64,000 nt of DNA from Nitrospirota bacterium (lineage in GTDB: Bacteria > Nitrospirota > Nitrospiria > Nitrospirales > UBA8639): positions 1 to 64,000 of the forward strand of contig RFGF01000042.1 in the NCBI GenBank assembly GCA_003695915.1. Reading direction: 5' to 3'. The notes under the pieces were generated by a model, which searched no databases, was not told the DNA's origin, and saw only the letters and a list, made by a program, of their open reading frames with translations. The position numbers were made by a program, and so were the translations under genes. This document shows positions 48,802 through 57,665 of the stretch, one piece after another. Position 1 is the stretch's first letter; each line of letters opens with the position of its first letter.

Positions 48802-49713
48802 TTATTTTTGTAGCTCGACAGTGGGAACGATCTTCGATCCGCCCAACAATTCCATCCCGAAACGGGTTTGCTCTTGTGCTTCGTTGACGTACAACCGACC
48901 TTTAGGCGCTTCGAATTCGATATCCAAGGTCGTCGTTTGATTGGGCTCGATCGTGACGGTGAACTCCTTTGTGAGCATGGGATGCCAGGCCACGACTTGG
49001 TACGTTCCCGGCGGAATCTCATCGATCACGAATTTTCCCTGCTCGTCGGTCAAGGCATAATACGGATTTTTCACTGCCACGCCCCAGCTTTCCATATAGG
49101 GGTGAAAGCCGCACTGCATGGCGAAGATATTTCTTCCTCGCCGCATCTTCACTTTTTCGATCATGATTTTGCCGGCACGATTTTTCACCGTTTTGCCAGC
49201 CATCAGATCCTGCTTTCGAAGCTTTGGGCTCATCGGCAGCGGATCGTTGAACAAGACCCGAGCCCCATGCTTGGACGTTTCGTACGCCTGGATGTCGTGC
49301 ATGACCGGATCCATGTTCACCACTTTCACATTGCCCGGATCCCGAACGACTGTGATGTACGGCTCGAAACGACAGTCTTTCGCTTCGATCAGGGGCGGCG
49401 TGAATTTAAAAGGTTTTCCCTTTTCAACGCGCTTGAAGTAAATCACCACGTTCTGAAATTCGCCCTTGGGTCCCACTTGAAACGGCTGCAGCAATCGCCA
49501 GCCTTGTCCATTGGAAATTCGTCCGCAATACACCGGGTCGGGGAAACTGACCAGATTGTACCCTTTTGGCTTCGGCACCTCACCGTGCAAGGTCACCGTG
49601 CCTTGAAGTGTCCCGCCTTGTTCGACGGAAATTTCTTGATATGCCGCAAACGCAGGGGCCGCAACCAGCGCCAGCCCAACCACGATCGCAAGCATCAGCA
49701 TGCGCACATTCAT
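48802..49713 (-). CDS. Secreted cupredoxin / carboxypeptidase-regulatory-like protein
   Basis: 303 aa, ATG preceded by AGGAGGAGATT. Signal peptide MNVRMLMLAIVVGLALVAAP.... A central cupredoxin-like part (about 30-212) contains H139 and the motif CGFHPYM (C201, H204, M207), the type 1 copper set Cys-x2-His-x2-Met. The C-terminal part (about 212-280) is a carboxypeptidase-regulatory-like beta sandwich (GKFVIDEIPPGTYQVVAWHP) that often mediates protein contacts. It probably carries an electron for the multicopper oxidase encoded next to it (inference). Confidence 0.75.
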   Translation of the reverse strand: MNVRMLMLAIVVGLALVAAPAFAAYQEISVEQGGTLQGTVTLHGEVPKPKGYNLVSFPDPVYCGRISNGQGWRLLQPFQVGPKGEFQNVVIYFKRVEKGKPFKFTPPLIEAKDCRFEPYITVVRDPGNVKVVNMDPVMHDIQAYETSKHGARVLFNDPLPMSPKLRKQDLMAGKTVKNRAGKIMIEKVKMRRGRNIFAMQCGFHPYMESWGVAVKNPYYALTDEQGKFVIDEIPPGTYQVVAWHPMLTKEFTVTIEPNQTTTLDIEFEAPKGRLYVNEAQEQTRFGMELLGGSKIVPTVELQK

Positions 49714-49743
49714 AATCTCCTCCTGTATCGAATATGTATTTTT

Positions 49744-49752
49744 ATCATAGCA
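49744..49752 (-). promoter_or_regulatory. Extended -10 promoter of the cupredoxin gene
   Basis: The minus strand reads TGCTATGAT (TGn plus TATGAT), an extended -10, about 31 bases before the cupredoxin ATG and just downstream of the terminator at 49765-49800. It shows independent transcription of the cupredoxin gene. Confidence 0.5.
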
Positions 49753-49764
49753 GGTATCGACCAT

Positions 49765-49800
49765 GAAAAAAATGGGGAGCCGAGTTCGTCGGCTCCCCAT
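49765..49800 (-). terminator. Strong terminator after the multicopper oxidase gene
   Basis: On the minus strand ATGGGGAGCCGA, a five-base loop, TCGGCTCCCCAT and then TTTTTT: a perfect 12-bp stem with a T-run, 34 bases after the oxidase stop. It separates the oxidase from the cupredoxin gene. Confidence 0.93.
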
Positions 49801-49834
49801 CGTTGCGCAGGCCTCAGCGAGGAGACACCGCACG

Positions 49835-52800
49835 CTACTTCTGGAACGAAGCCGGAATCGGCTTGGTGTCCTCCGATGCTTCAACCAGCCGCTTCCCGGC
49901 TTTGGGTCCGCCCAGCGGAAGAATCCGGGAATCGTTCTCGGGCAAGACCCGGAGATACCCCCATTGACCGGATTGTGAGTACGGCAATCGTCCATTGCTC
50001 CAGACATAGTCGGCTGGAAGGGCATATTTTCCACCGGCCGAAGGCAGGAACACATCCAAGCCTTCGGAAGCCGCGAACTCGACGGTGCTGATCATATCGG
50101 CACCAGGCAAGAAGGGCTCGATCGGCCATTCGTGCTTTTCGATCGTGAACATGCCGTTCTGTTCACTGCTGGCGCCGAAGACATGGATCCGCACCGGATC
50201 TCCGGCATGCGCCTCGATGATCGGCGTCACCGGATCCTGAGGATTGTCGACCTGGCACGGCTGGAATACCCGACCGAGCGAGCAGCCTAGTTCTTCGCGA
50301 TACGGATACGGTTCGGCTCGATAGTTCACACCGGTCAGTCCGGCCACATTTTGGACGTAGGGCATGAAACTCGTGCCGATGATGTTGTCTTCATCTTGGA
50401 AGAACAACGCCGCATCCCGATAGTTGCTCCGCTGCTCGTTGCCTTGGATCGTGCGATCCACGATCACATCCGCAATCCAGCTATTTTTCAAGGAGATATC
50501 CTCTCCAGTCTTGGGATCGCGATAGGTCGAGCCCTTCGGTCCGATGATGATCGCACCAAAGAGACCGTTGCGCGGATTGACGGCAACATTGCCCCAATCC
50601 CACACGATGGTCTGCGTCTCACCGATAAAGGGATCCGCGTAGTAGGTATAGGTCCGGCTTTCATTCGGCCCGACCGTTTGATCACCCGGATTGTTGCCTA
50701 GATTCAAGCCGAGCGAATCCTTCGGGTCGAACGCCAAGCCGATCGCCGAGAACGAGGCCCGGCCTTCTTTCATTTTGTTGGTCAGTTTCACCTTGATGCA
50801 GTCGCCGACATTCGCTCGCAATGTGAGCGGCATCGGTTGTGCCCCTCCGGCAACTTTCTGAATATCTTCCTCCAGCGCATAGATCTTGGCATCAGGATTG
50901 CGCAGCAAGATCTTACGCTCGAAGTCGACCTCGATAGCTTCCGGAGCATTGGGATTGAAATTCATGTCGGGATAGTCCATAGCCACGACATTGAACTTTT
51001 TCACTGGGGCATCAGCAGGACAGACCGGCTGTGGCGCAGGCATGCCCTCGGCCCCATAGGCCTTGTTCGGCAATGGCTTGAGGTCATCCACCGGATGGTC
51101 GAGGACCCGAAGGATTCCCCAAGATCCCTCCGAGAAATGTGAGGTTCGACCGTTGAAGAAAATATAATCACCCGGTCGATGCCGAGGTCCTCCAGCCTCA
51201 GGGATCACCAAGTCATAGCGTTCCGCAATCCCGATATGGATGGAGTATTTGCGATTCGCCTCTTGGGCATACCGCTCCGTCCAGAAAGTATGGCCCGACA
51301 GCGTGAAGACATTGCTTTCGTTCATGGTCACATCGAGCAATCGGAAGACGATGGCATCACCGAGATATGCACGCAACAGCGGTGTGCTCGGATCTCCGTG
51401 CACCCAACTGCTGAACAGCTTGGAGGCATCCGGGTTGTTCGCAAGCCGTTGGGCAAACGGTTCAGCTCGGAAGTTGAGCGCACCGCCCGTGGTATGCGTA
51501 CCACCGTTCAAGAACGGCGACGGGGTCATTTTGATCTCTTCCGGCATGATGAAGGAGATCGTCTTCCCCGCCTCCAACGCCACTTCCACCGGCTGGCCAG
51601 GCGGATTGCCAGCGGTGACGATGTTGACGGTATGCGGAACGGTATCCTGAATGTGCACCATCAATTCTCTAAAGCTTCCGGCTACATCGTGCCCCACGCG
51701 TTCCGTGGCATGGATGTCCGCAATGGGCCCCGTCCGAATCCGTTTCCCGGTTTTGGGATCATGCCATGTGGAGCCGAATGGTTCAGCGATAATCGTTCCA
51801 ATCGCACCGTGCGGCCATGTCGTACCGCCGAAGGCGTGATCGTGCCAGAAGACCGTTCCCACATCGGCATCTACCCAGAACCGCTGCCACACATATTCGA
51901 CGGTCACGATGTCGCCGACTGGATGGTCATGTTTCAGCGGTTTGGTGAAGGTGAGGGTTTTGTCCCCGATCTTTTCGATCCGCAGGATTTCCCAGCCTCC
52001 GACATTATCGGCCCCGACCAGAATCGGAATGCCGACATGGTATTGTTTGGCATTCGTCACATGGATGGTACGCTCCCCTTTCTTGGCTGCTTTCGTGATC
52101 TTGGCATTCATCGGCACCGGCAACCCCTTATCCTTTTTCTTGGCGAACTGAATAAAGGGCCGCATCGATTGCTCATACGAGAGACCGGAGATCACACCAT
52201 CGGATGCTTGATTGTCGAATTGCAAGAAATGGAAATGGGTGTTGATCTTGGACGATTGGAAATTCGTGTAATCGTCGTCCACCCATTCGTTGGTCAGGAG
52301 CCAGTCCACACAATCGTAGACATTGGCTCGGACCACCAATGGATATTTCTTGTCGTTATTCTGTCGCACCTCGGCTTCTTCTTCATGAACCACATAGAGC
52401 AGGCCATCTTTGTCCACGATCGGGTTTTCTTTCCCTTGTTTCGCGGACAATTCGATGGGGGTCCGAATGAAGTGGATGTTGTACATCTGCCGGCCAGCCC
52501 GTTCCGGGCAAAGACTCCATCGGCCGTTTTCTCCCGGCTTGGCAGGATAGACGCTAATCTCACCATCCTCATCGATCCGAATCGGCTCCAGCCATGGCGC
52601 ACCGTTATGATCCCGAGAGAAGGGCGCCCGCTTGCCGAAATGCGGGGTCAACCACGGCCAGGCTACTTTTCCGGTGGTTGGCTCGAACCAAATGGGCCGA
52701 CGCTCGCCGGGTTTATAGCCCTGCCACTCGGGGTGATACTTGGGGTTTTCACCCAAGGTGGCCTCTTTTTCGCTCATCGCCCGGTTGCCATCCCATACCC

Positions 52801-54712
52801 AATCGACCACCGTGGCATCGTACGCTTTGAGCTGACCCAGTTCATCTTCTGTGTTGCCCGGCAACCCTCGGCTGGGCAACTGAATTTCCACCCAATCCTT
52901 GATGTTCACAACGGCGGGATCGGATTTCCAATCGCTTTTCCCGCTCGCCACAATTTTGAATTTCTTGCCGAACCAATTGACAGTTTTGCCGACCAACTGA
53001 TCCGAGGTCACCGGCTTATGAATCCGGCCAACGCGATCCGGCAACTCCCGCAGCGGCGGCATCACATCGTTTTGGAATCCAGGAACCTGCAGCGTGTTAT
53101 AGACCCGCCAGTATCCCCACATACCGGCTACATAGTGATGGGCCACGTGGCAGTGGAACAGAAAGTCTCCGGCCAGATATTGGCAGAGCCCAGATCCGCA
53201 CTCGGTCTCTAAATCCAAAGCTTCGGCCGGCCCGATTACTTCCACGTCGACCCGGTCGGATTTGGTCCGGACCACAGGATACTTCACCGGCCCACTCTGA
53301 CCCGTCGTCCAGACGGGCATTTGCGTAGCCCGTGGACTCCGCTGCCATCGAATCGATCCGCCATGCGGATGATGAGAATGGAAGACCTCCGATCCACCAT
53401 GTACAACCCGGAATTTCGCCGGATCGCCGAGATAACTGCGAGGAATGGTCGGTGCGGCATCGCCAAACGTATAGGCGCTATAGGCCATCGACTCGTCTTC
53501 GAAGCCAAAGTATTCATGCTGCACGTGCATATTGTTGATCCCGAAAGGCTCGCTCCGATAATTCAAGGCACGCGCCCCGGGACGATAGGCATCCGTGAGC
53601 GGGTCTCGTTGCGGAAGGAAGTCGCCGTGTTTGTTGACGGGACGGAAGGCTTCGTCGCCCACCTCATGATAGATCAAAACAAATTCGCGGAAATCCGGCC
53701 CTTTGGGCGTATCGATCATGACCTGCCACCCGCTCTTGGCTTCGGTGGCCGGCCCGGTTCCCAATGGTTCCAAATACTTAGATCCCGCGGGTTCCACCAC
53801 GAACACTCCGAACAATCCCATCACCGTCAGCTCGCGATCATTGCTGTACGTGTGGAATTGCCGTCCACCTTCTTGGGTCGAAGGATGGATATACCATTCC
53901 ATCTCAATCGTTTCGCCCTCACCGGCGACGGAATCGGGATTGGTGGTGGTGGCCGGCTTGCCGGTTTTGCTCATCACCATATCGGAGCCATTGATGTGCA
54001 AGCTGACCTCTTCGCCGAACTCTAGTTTGTTTCGCAGGGTGATCTTCACGCAATCGCCCTGGTTTCCACGAATGACCAACGGCTGGATCCATTGATTCTG
54101 GACGCCATTGATGACGCCGCCTGGATCCGAATGTCCTTCCTTCTCCCGGGCGGCAGCATTCTTGGCTTCCTCCTCCCGCACCTTGTCGATATTCTCGGTA
54201 AGCACATACATGTACCCGGGATAGTAATCGAGCCATTGATTCAAGGTGATTTCCACATTGATCGCGGAAATGTCGTAGTGCTTGACCGGTGCAGAAGCCG
54301 GACACCGCCCCCCTCGGTCGGAGACCGGCTCCACATCCGGATTCGAAGCCAGCAAGCCATTAGCTCGCCCGGCACCGTATTGGTGCATCATCGACATCGT
54401 ACCGAACGCGCCGGTGGTGGACCGCTGATGCCGCATTTCCTTTTGAATCTGCTGCATCATTCGCTGATGCTGCAGCTCCACCAGTGCCGCTCGTTCGGCT
54501 TTGCCTTCCACGGCGTTTTCGGTAATGGTTTGTCCTTTGAGTCGCTCAGCCCATCCCAGGGAAGCGGTAGACGATGTCGCCACCTTTTTCACCTGGGGAG
54601 ACGGCGAGGCATCCTTCGCACTCACTGACGGTGCACCGGTCAAAAACGTCGCACCTCCCAGCAGCGCGAAGAAGGCGGTAATGGTAAGTGGAGAAACTTT
54701 CTTGTAGACCAT
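49835..54712 (-). CDS. Giant multicopper oxidase with permuted copper motifs
   Basis: 1625 aa from the ATG at 54712, chosen over the longer frame because AAGGAGGGAGG precedes it and a signal peptide follows (LTITAFFALLGGATFLTG). Type 1/type 3 motifs: H445-S-H447-H448-P-H450 (about 445-450); HCHVAHHYVAGM (H520, C521, H522, H526, M531), the complete HCH-x3-H-x4-M set; then H826-F-H828 and H957-D-H959. The usual order (two HxH first, HCH last) is reversed. Three copies of a unit beginning NYRSEPF/NFRAEPF/NYRAEPY (383, 1079, 1462) show internal repeats. The C-terminal copies lack copper ligands. Probably periplasmic or extracellular; it could oxidise metals or phenols. Confidence 0.9.
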   Translation of the reverse strand: MVYKKVSPLTITAFFALLGGATFLTGAPSVSAKDASPSPQVKKVATSSTASLGWAERLKGQTITENAVEGKAERAALVELQHQRMMQQIQKEMRHQRSTTGAFGTMSMMHQYGAGRANGLLASNPDVEPVSDRGGRCPASAPVKHYDISAINVEITLNQWLDYYPGYMYVLTENIDKVREEEAKNAAAREKEGHSDPGGVINGVQNQWIQPLVIRGNQGDCVKITLRNKLEFGEEVSLHINGSDMVMSKTGKPATTTNPDSVAGEGETIEMEWYIHPSTQEGGRQFHTYSNDRELTVMGLFGVFVVEPAGSKYLEPLGTGPATEAKSGWQVMIDTPKGPDFREFVLIYHEVGDEAFRPVNKHGDFLPQRDPLTDAYRPGARALNYRSEPFGINNMHVQHEYFGFEDESMAYSAYTFGDAAPTIPRSYLGDPAKFRVVHGGSEVFHSHHPHGGSIRWQRSPRATQMPVWTTGQSGPVKYPVVRTKSDRVDVEVIGPAEALDLETECGSGLCQYLAGDFLFHCHVAHHYVAGMWGYWRVYNTLQVPGFQNDVMPPLRELPDRVGRIHKPVTSDQLVGKTVNWFGKKFKIVASGKSDWKSDPAVVNIKDWVEIQLPSRGLPGNTEDELGQLKAYDATVVDWVWDGNRAMSEKEATLGENPKYHPEWQGYKPGERRPIWFEPTTGKVAWPWLTPHFGKRAPFSRDHNGAPWLEPIRIDEDGEISVYPAKPGENGRWSLCPERAGRQMYNIHFIRTPIELSAKQGKENPIVDKDGLLYVVHEEEAEVRQNNDKKYPLVVRANVYDCVDWLLTNEWVDDDYTNFQSSKINTHFHFLQFDNQASDGVISGLSYEQSMRPFIQFAKKKDKGLPVPMNAKITKAAKKGERTIHVTNAKQYHVGIPILVGADNVGGWEILRIEKIGDKTLTFTKPLKHDHPVGDIVTVEYVWQRFWVDADVGTVFWHDHAFGGTTWPHGAIGTIIAEPFGSTWHDPKTGKRIRTGPIADIHATERVGHDVAGSFRELMVHIQDTVPHTVNIVTAGNPPGQPVEVALEAGKTISFIMPEEIKMTPSPFLNGGTHTTGGALNFRAEPFAQRLANNPDASKLFSSWVHGDPSTPLLRAYLGDAIVFRLLDVTMNESNVFTLSGHTFWTERYAQEANRKYSIHIGIAERYDLVIPEAGGPRHRPGDYIFFNGRTSHFSEGSWGILRVLDHPVDDLKPLPNKAYGAEGMPAPQPVCPADAPVKKFNVVAMDYPDMNFNPNAPEAIEVDFERKILLRNPDAKIYALEEDIQKVAGGAQPMPLTLRANVGDCIKVKLTNKMKEGRASFSAIGLAFDPKDSLGLNLGNNPGDQTVGPNESRTYTYYADPFIGETQTIVWDWGNVAVNPRNGLFGAIIIGPKGSTYRDPKTGEDISLKNSWIADVIVDRTIQGNEQRSNYRDAALFFQDEDNIIGTSFMPYVQNVAGLTGVNYRAEPYPYREELGCSLGRVFQPCQVDNPQDPVTPIIEAHAGDPVRIHVFGASSEQNGMFTIEKHEWPIEPFLPGADMISTVEFAASEGLDVFLPSAGGKYALPADYVWSNGRLPYSQSGQWGYLRVLPENDSRILPLGGPKAGKRLVEASEDTKPIPASFQK

Positions 54713-54911
54713 GAGCCGGCCTCCCTCCTTATGGTTAATAATATAATAATAAAAACGTCTCTCAGATAAGCTGCCTTCCCGAGTCTTCCATTTGTTGTTT
54801 TGCTGGTCACACAGCTCGACCCTACTCGACAACGTCCTGTTGTCGCACTGCATATGTTTCACTGTCGCTAGGTTCCGCGTGGTCGTCATGAGGATCCTAA
54901 AAACAGAGGGG

Positions 54912-54994
54912 GCCAGGAAGGGTGTTCCTCGCCTCTATTGAGAGGAGATCGGGGCATTCTGGAGGCCGGTCCATCACACCCAACCCTTCCTGGC
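54912..54994 (-). promoter_or_regulatory. 12-bp inverted repeat in the oxidase leader
   Basis: GCCAGGAAGGGT (54912-54923) pairs perfectly with ACCCTTCCTGGC (54983-54994). With the sigma-54 start near 54998, the repeat would lie at about +4 to +87 of the transcript, forming a stem loop at its 5' end. Inner complementarity (CCTCT/AGAGG at 54932-54945) adds to the structure. It could stabilise the long leader or be a control element. Confidence 0.5.
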
Positions 54995-55009
54995 TTGAAT
55001 CTGCTTTGA

Positions 55010-55024
55010 GCAATACCAATGCCA
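55010..55024 (-). promoter_or_regulatory. Sigma-54 promoter of the oxidase gene
   Basis: On the minus strand the site reads TGGCATTGGTATTGC. It fits the -24/-12 consensus TGGCACG-N4-TTGC with correct spacing; only the two bases after TGGCA differ. The predicted start is near 54998. The sigma-54 activator encoded at 55460-56893 lies directly upstream. Confidence 0.7.
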
Positions 55025-55134
55025 ACCTCCGCACCAAATGAAGCACAAGGGGAAATGAACGCATAGAACGCAATGTTAGGATCAGCAATCCGCGAAGGAC
55101 GTTGAGATCAACAGCGGGAAGTTATTCTACAATA

Positions 55135-55147
55135 CTAGACAATCTAG
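55135..55147. promoter_or_regulatory. Possible activator site (palindrome CTAGA-CAA-TCTAG)
   Basis: A perfect 5-bp inverted repeat with a three-base centre, about 115 bases upstream of the -24 element, where enhancer-binding activators usually bind. Confidence 0.35.
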
Positions 55148-55459
55148 CACTATTTTGAAAAAAACATTCGTAAATTCAAATAGATTCGACTGTCCAAGCT
55201 CTTAGACATGAAAATGAGGATTTTGAGGAAAAACGGGACAGTTATGGCTTTTGCTAAATTCGAAATCGACCAGAGATCGTGAACGTGCATCGAATCCCTG
55301 CTCACGGTCATTGGCGGACATCGAGAACGGTTTGTAGAGGGAAAATTCTTGCCGTGAGGATCAACATACAGAGAAGACGCCCAAATGGCCTCGCTGGCTC
55401 GGAATCCCCCTCGTCAAGACTCGATCTCGCATGAGACGAGAGGAGACATCGGGTTGTTG

Positions 55460-56893
55460 TTACTTTATAGAATAGGCCTTGAGCTTATTGTATAAACTCG
55501 CCCGGCTGATCCCCAACAACTTGGCGGCCTGAGTTTTATCTCCACCAGTTTGGCGGAGCGCATCCAAAATCCTGGTTTTTTCCACCTCTCGGCGAGCAGT
55601 TCTTCCAATCTCCCTCAGACTGACCGGATTGCTTTCGCTCCTGTTGGGCAGGCAACCGAAAAAGTCATGGGCGGTGAGCGGCGTGCGCTGGGAGGTCACC
55701 ACCACTCGCTCCACGAGATTTTCCAATTCACGGACGTTCCCCGGCCAGTGATGCGCCATCAAGGCTTCCATAGCGTGGTCGTCCACGGTCGGAACGTCTC
55801 GTCCGTGCTTGCGACAGGATTGTTTCAGGAAATAGCGGACGAGAAGCGGAATATCCTCTCGCCGTTCGCGCAACGGCGGAATCGTCAGCGGAAGGACTGC
55901 GAGACGATAATAAAGGTCCAGCCGAAACGCTTTCGCTTTCATCAACCCTTCCAGCGGACAATTGGAGGCGGAAATAACACGGACATCGACTTTGATGGAA
56001 CGGTTGCTCCCCACCGGTTTGATCTCGCCTTCTTGGAGAACTCGCAAGAGCTTGGCTTGGAAGACCGGCGTCGTATCGGCGATTTCATCCAAGAAAATCG
56101 TTCCCCCTTCGGCCTCCTCGAATAACCCTTTGCGATCGGAGGTTGCCCCGGTAAAGGCACCGCGCACATGGCCGAAGAGTTCGCTTTCCAACAACGTTTC
56201 CGGGAGGGAACTGCATTCGACGACAACAAACGGACGGGCTCGTCGCCGGCTCTGTCGATGAATCGTTTTGGCGACAAGCTCTTTTCCCGTCCCGCTCTCA
56301 CCCTGAATGAGGACAGTCGCTTCGCTTGCCGCCACCAGGCGAATCATCTCGATCAACTGTCGCATGGGTGGGCTTTCGCCCACGAGTTCGGGCAGGTCCG
56401 AGGCAATAGCGCGATCGTTTCGCGACTGTTCATCGCCTGCTTGCGCATTCCAGATCACGCTTGGCTGTCCGGTCGGCCCCATCATGACCACACAGCCCAC
56501 ACCTGTCTGTCCAACGATCGGCACGGCACGAGGCAAGGGGCACCGTTCATCGATCGGAGCGGCAGGCGATGCAGACGGGTCCCGTGGATTTTCTGCCAAT
56601 TCTTTTGCCGGGCATGCCGGACAGGAAGATGGGCCAGCAGGAGGCGCGGGAGCGCTCGCTCCCGGCTCGACCAAGGGGCAGGTTCCAGCGAGTCGTTCGG
56701 CCGAAGGATTGGCGTAGATGAGCCGCAGATCGGAATCGACGATCACGACAGGTTCGTTTACTTGATGGGCGAGAAGGGTCAGACCTTCAATCCGAGCGGC
56801 AAGAAGAGGATCCTCATGATAAGGAAGATAAGGAATATGTGTAAACGATCCGGCCATCGTATACTTCCCATCTGTTGGCTCATCTGCCAGCAT
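55460..56893 (-). CDS. PAS-AAA+-Fis sigma-54 activator
   Basis: 477 aa. PAS-like sensor (about 30-75) with a cysteine-containing insert (CPLVEPG...CPACPAKE...CPLPRAV) that could bind metal, an AAA+ domain (about 170-410; Walker A GESGTGKE, Walker B GGTIFLDEIAD), an intact GAFTGA loop (SELFGHVRGAFTGAT) and a Fis-like HTH (DKTQAAKLLGISRASLYNKLK). A second start at Met13 is possible. It is the likely activator of the oxidase promoter. No receiver domain, so it responds to a ligand or redox/metal signal. Confidence 0.9.
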   Translation of the reverse strand: MLADEPTDGKYTMAGSFTHIPYLPYHEDPLLAARIEGLTLLAHQVNEPVVIVDSDLRLIYANPSAERLAGTCPLVEPGASAPAPPAGPSSCPACPAKELAENPRDPSASPAAPIDERCPLPRAVPIVGQTGVGCVVMMGPTGQPSVIWNAQAGDEQSRNDRAIASDLPELVGESPPMRQLIEMIRLVAASEATVLIQGESGTGKELVAKTIHRQSRRRARPFVVVECSSLPETLLESELFGHVRGAFTGATSDRKGLFEEAEGGTIFLDEIADTTPVFQAKLLRVLQEGEIKPVGSNRSIKVDVRVISASNCPLEGLMKAKAFRLDLYYRLAVLPLTIPPLRERREDIPLLVRYFLKQSCRKHGRDVPTVDDHAMEALMAHHWPGNVRELENLVERVVVTSQRTPLTAHDFFGCLPNRSESNPVSLREIGRTARREVEKTRILDALRQTGGDKTQAAKLLGISRASLYNKLKAYSIK

Positions 56894-56953
56894 CCATTCA
56901 TGTTCGGCTCACGAACGCCCTTGCCGATCTTCACGCATGACGCGCATTGCATG

Positions 56954-57349
56954 TCAGGGGCGTGATCGATATCGACACGGATGCAATGGACAAATGCGCC
57001 CAATCACATCTTTGAGTGTGCTGATTCGCACCGGTTTATCCAAATACACCGTGATCCCGCATTCTTTCGCCTTGGTCTTCGTCTGTGCATCGCCAAACGC
57101 CGTCATGAGAACAATCGGACATTGTGGGGCTGCGGCACGCAAATCTCTCAAATAGCCGAACCCGCCTACGGGCATCTTCAAATCCGTGATGATGAGATCG
57201 GGCAGTCTCGTTCGCACCTGCATCAACGCATGATCACCGTTATGAGACTCCACGACGCAACATCCTTGATCTTGCAATTCATCCGCCAGCAAGCTTCTCA
57301 TTGCCGGATCATCATCGACGACTAAAATAAGGCATGAGCGATGTCGCAT
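56954..57349 (-). CDS. Single-domain response regulator
   Basis: 131 aa, ATG at 57349. A lone receiver: VVDDDPAMRSLL, IITDLKMPVGGFG (phosphorylated Asp), VLMTAFGD and LDKPVRI. It lacks an output domain. It lies 60 bases upstream of the activator gene on the same strand and could modulate it, or act in a phosphorelay with the large kinases. Confidence 0.85.
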   Translation of the reverse strand: MRHRSCLILVVDDDPAMRSLLADELQDQGCCVVESHNGDHALMQVRTRLPDLIITDLKMPVGGFGYLRDLRAAAPQCPIVLMTAFGDAQTKTKAKECGITVYLDKPVRISTLKDVIGRICPLHPCRYRSRP

Positions 57350-57665
57350 CCGAAATCCCGACCCGCGATCATGGACAAACACGAATAGCCTAGCTCACGC
57401 AAGCATATTAATGAGCAATATCCATGCCTTGTAACACTTGTTCAAAACTACAGTTGCTCGCAGAAAAATTTTAAAAAACTGTCGCAAAGGAACAAAGCCT
57501 AAGGCTCTGAATGTAGAAAAAATCCTCAAGATCGAGGGGCAGGTGTGTGGTAGGAGACCCCAGCACATGTAATCTATAGAGTGCCGCTGTCATCGATCTG
57601 AACGCCGACACAAAAACCGCGCAAAAAAATTGTCGTGTGTCATGAGGCCTATGGTCTCGTCAGAC
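57350..57665. other. Intergenic region between UspA and response regulator
   Basis: About 315 AT-rich bases. No gene or clear hairpin recognised. Confidence 0.4.

Larger units (their letters stand above)
54713..55459. other. Long 5' region of the oxidase gene
   Basis: About 750 bases between the sigma-54 activator gene and the oxidase, both on the minus strand. It holds a sigma-54 promoter (55010-55024), a hairpin (54912-54994) at the predicted 5' end of the transcript and a palindrome (55135-55147) where an activator could bind. A short open frame at 54897-55088 is not supported. Confidence 0.6.

Noticed and set aside
48868-50091. 407-codon open frame on the plus strand
   Set aside because: It lies opposite the cupredoxin gene and crosses two strong minus-strand terminators; it has no protein signature.
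51179-53212. 677-codon open frame on the plus strand
   Set aside because: It is antisense to the multicopper oxidase, has no recognisable domain, and its long length follows from the codon usage of the real gene.
54897-55088. 63-codon open frame in the oxidase leader
   Set aside because: It overlaps the sigma-54 promoter and the hairpin and has no ribosome site.
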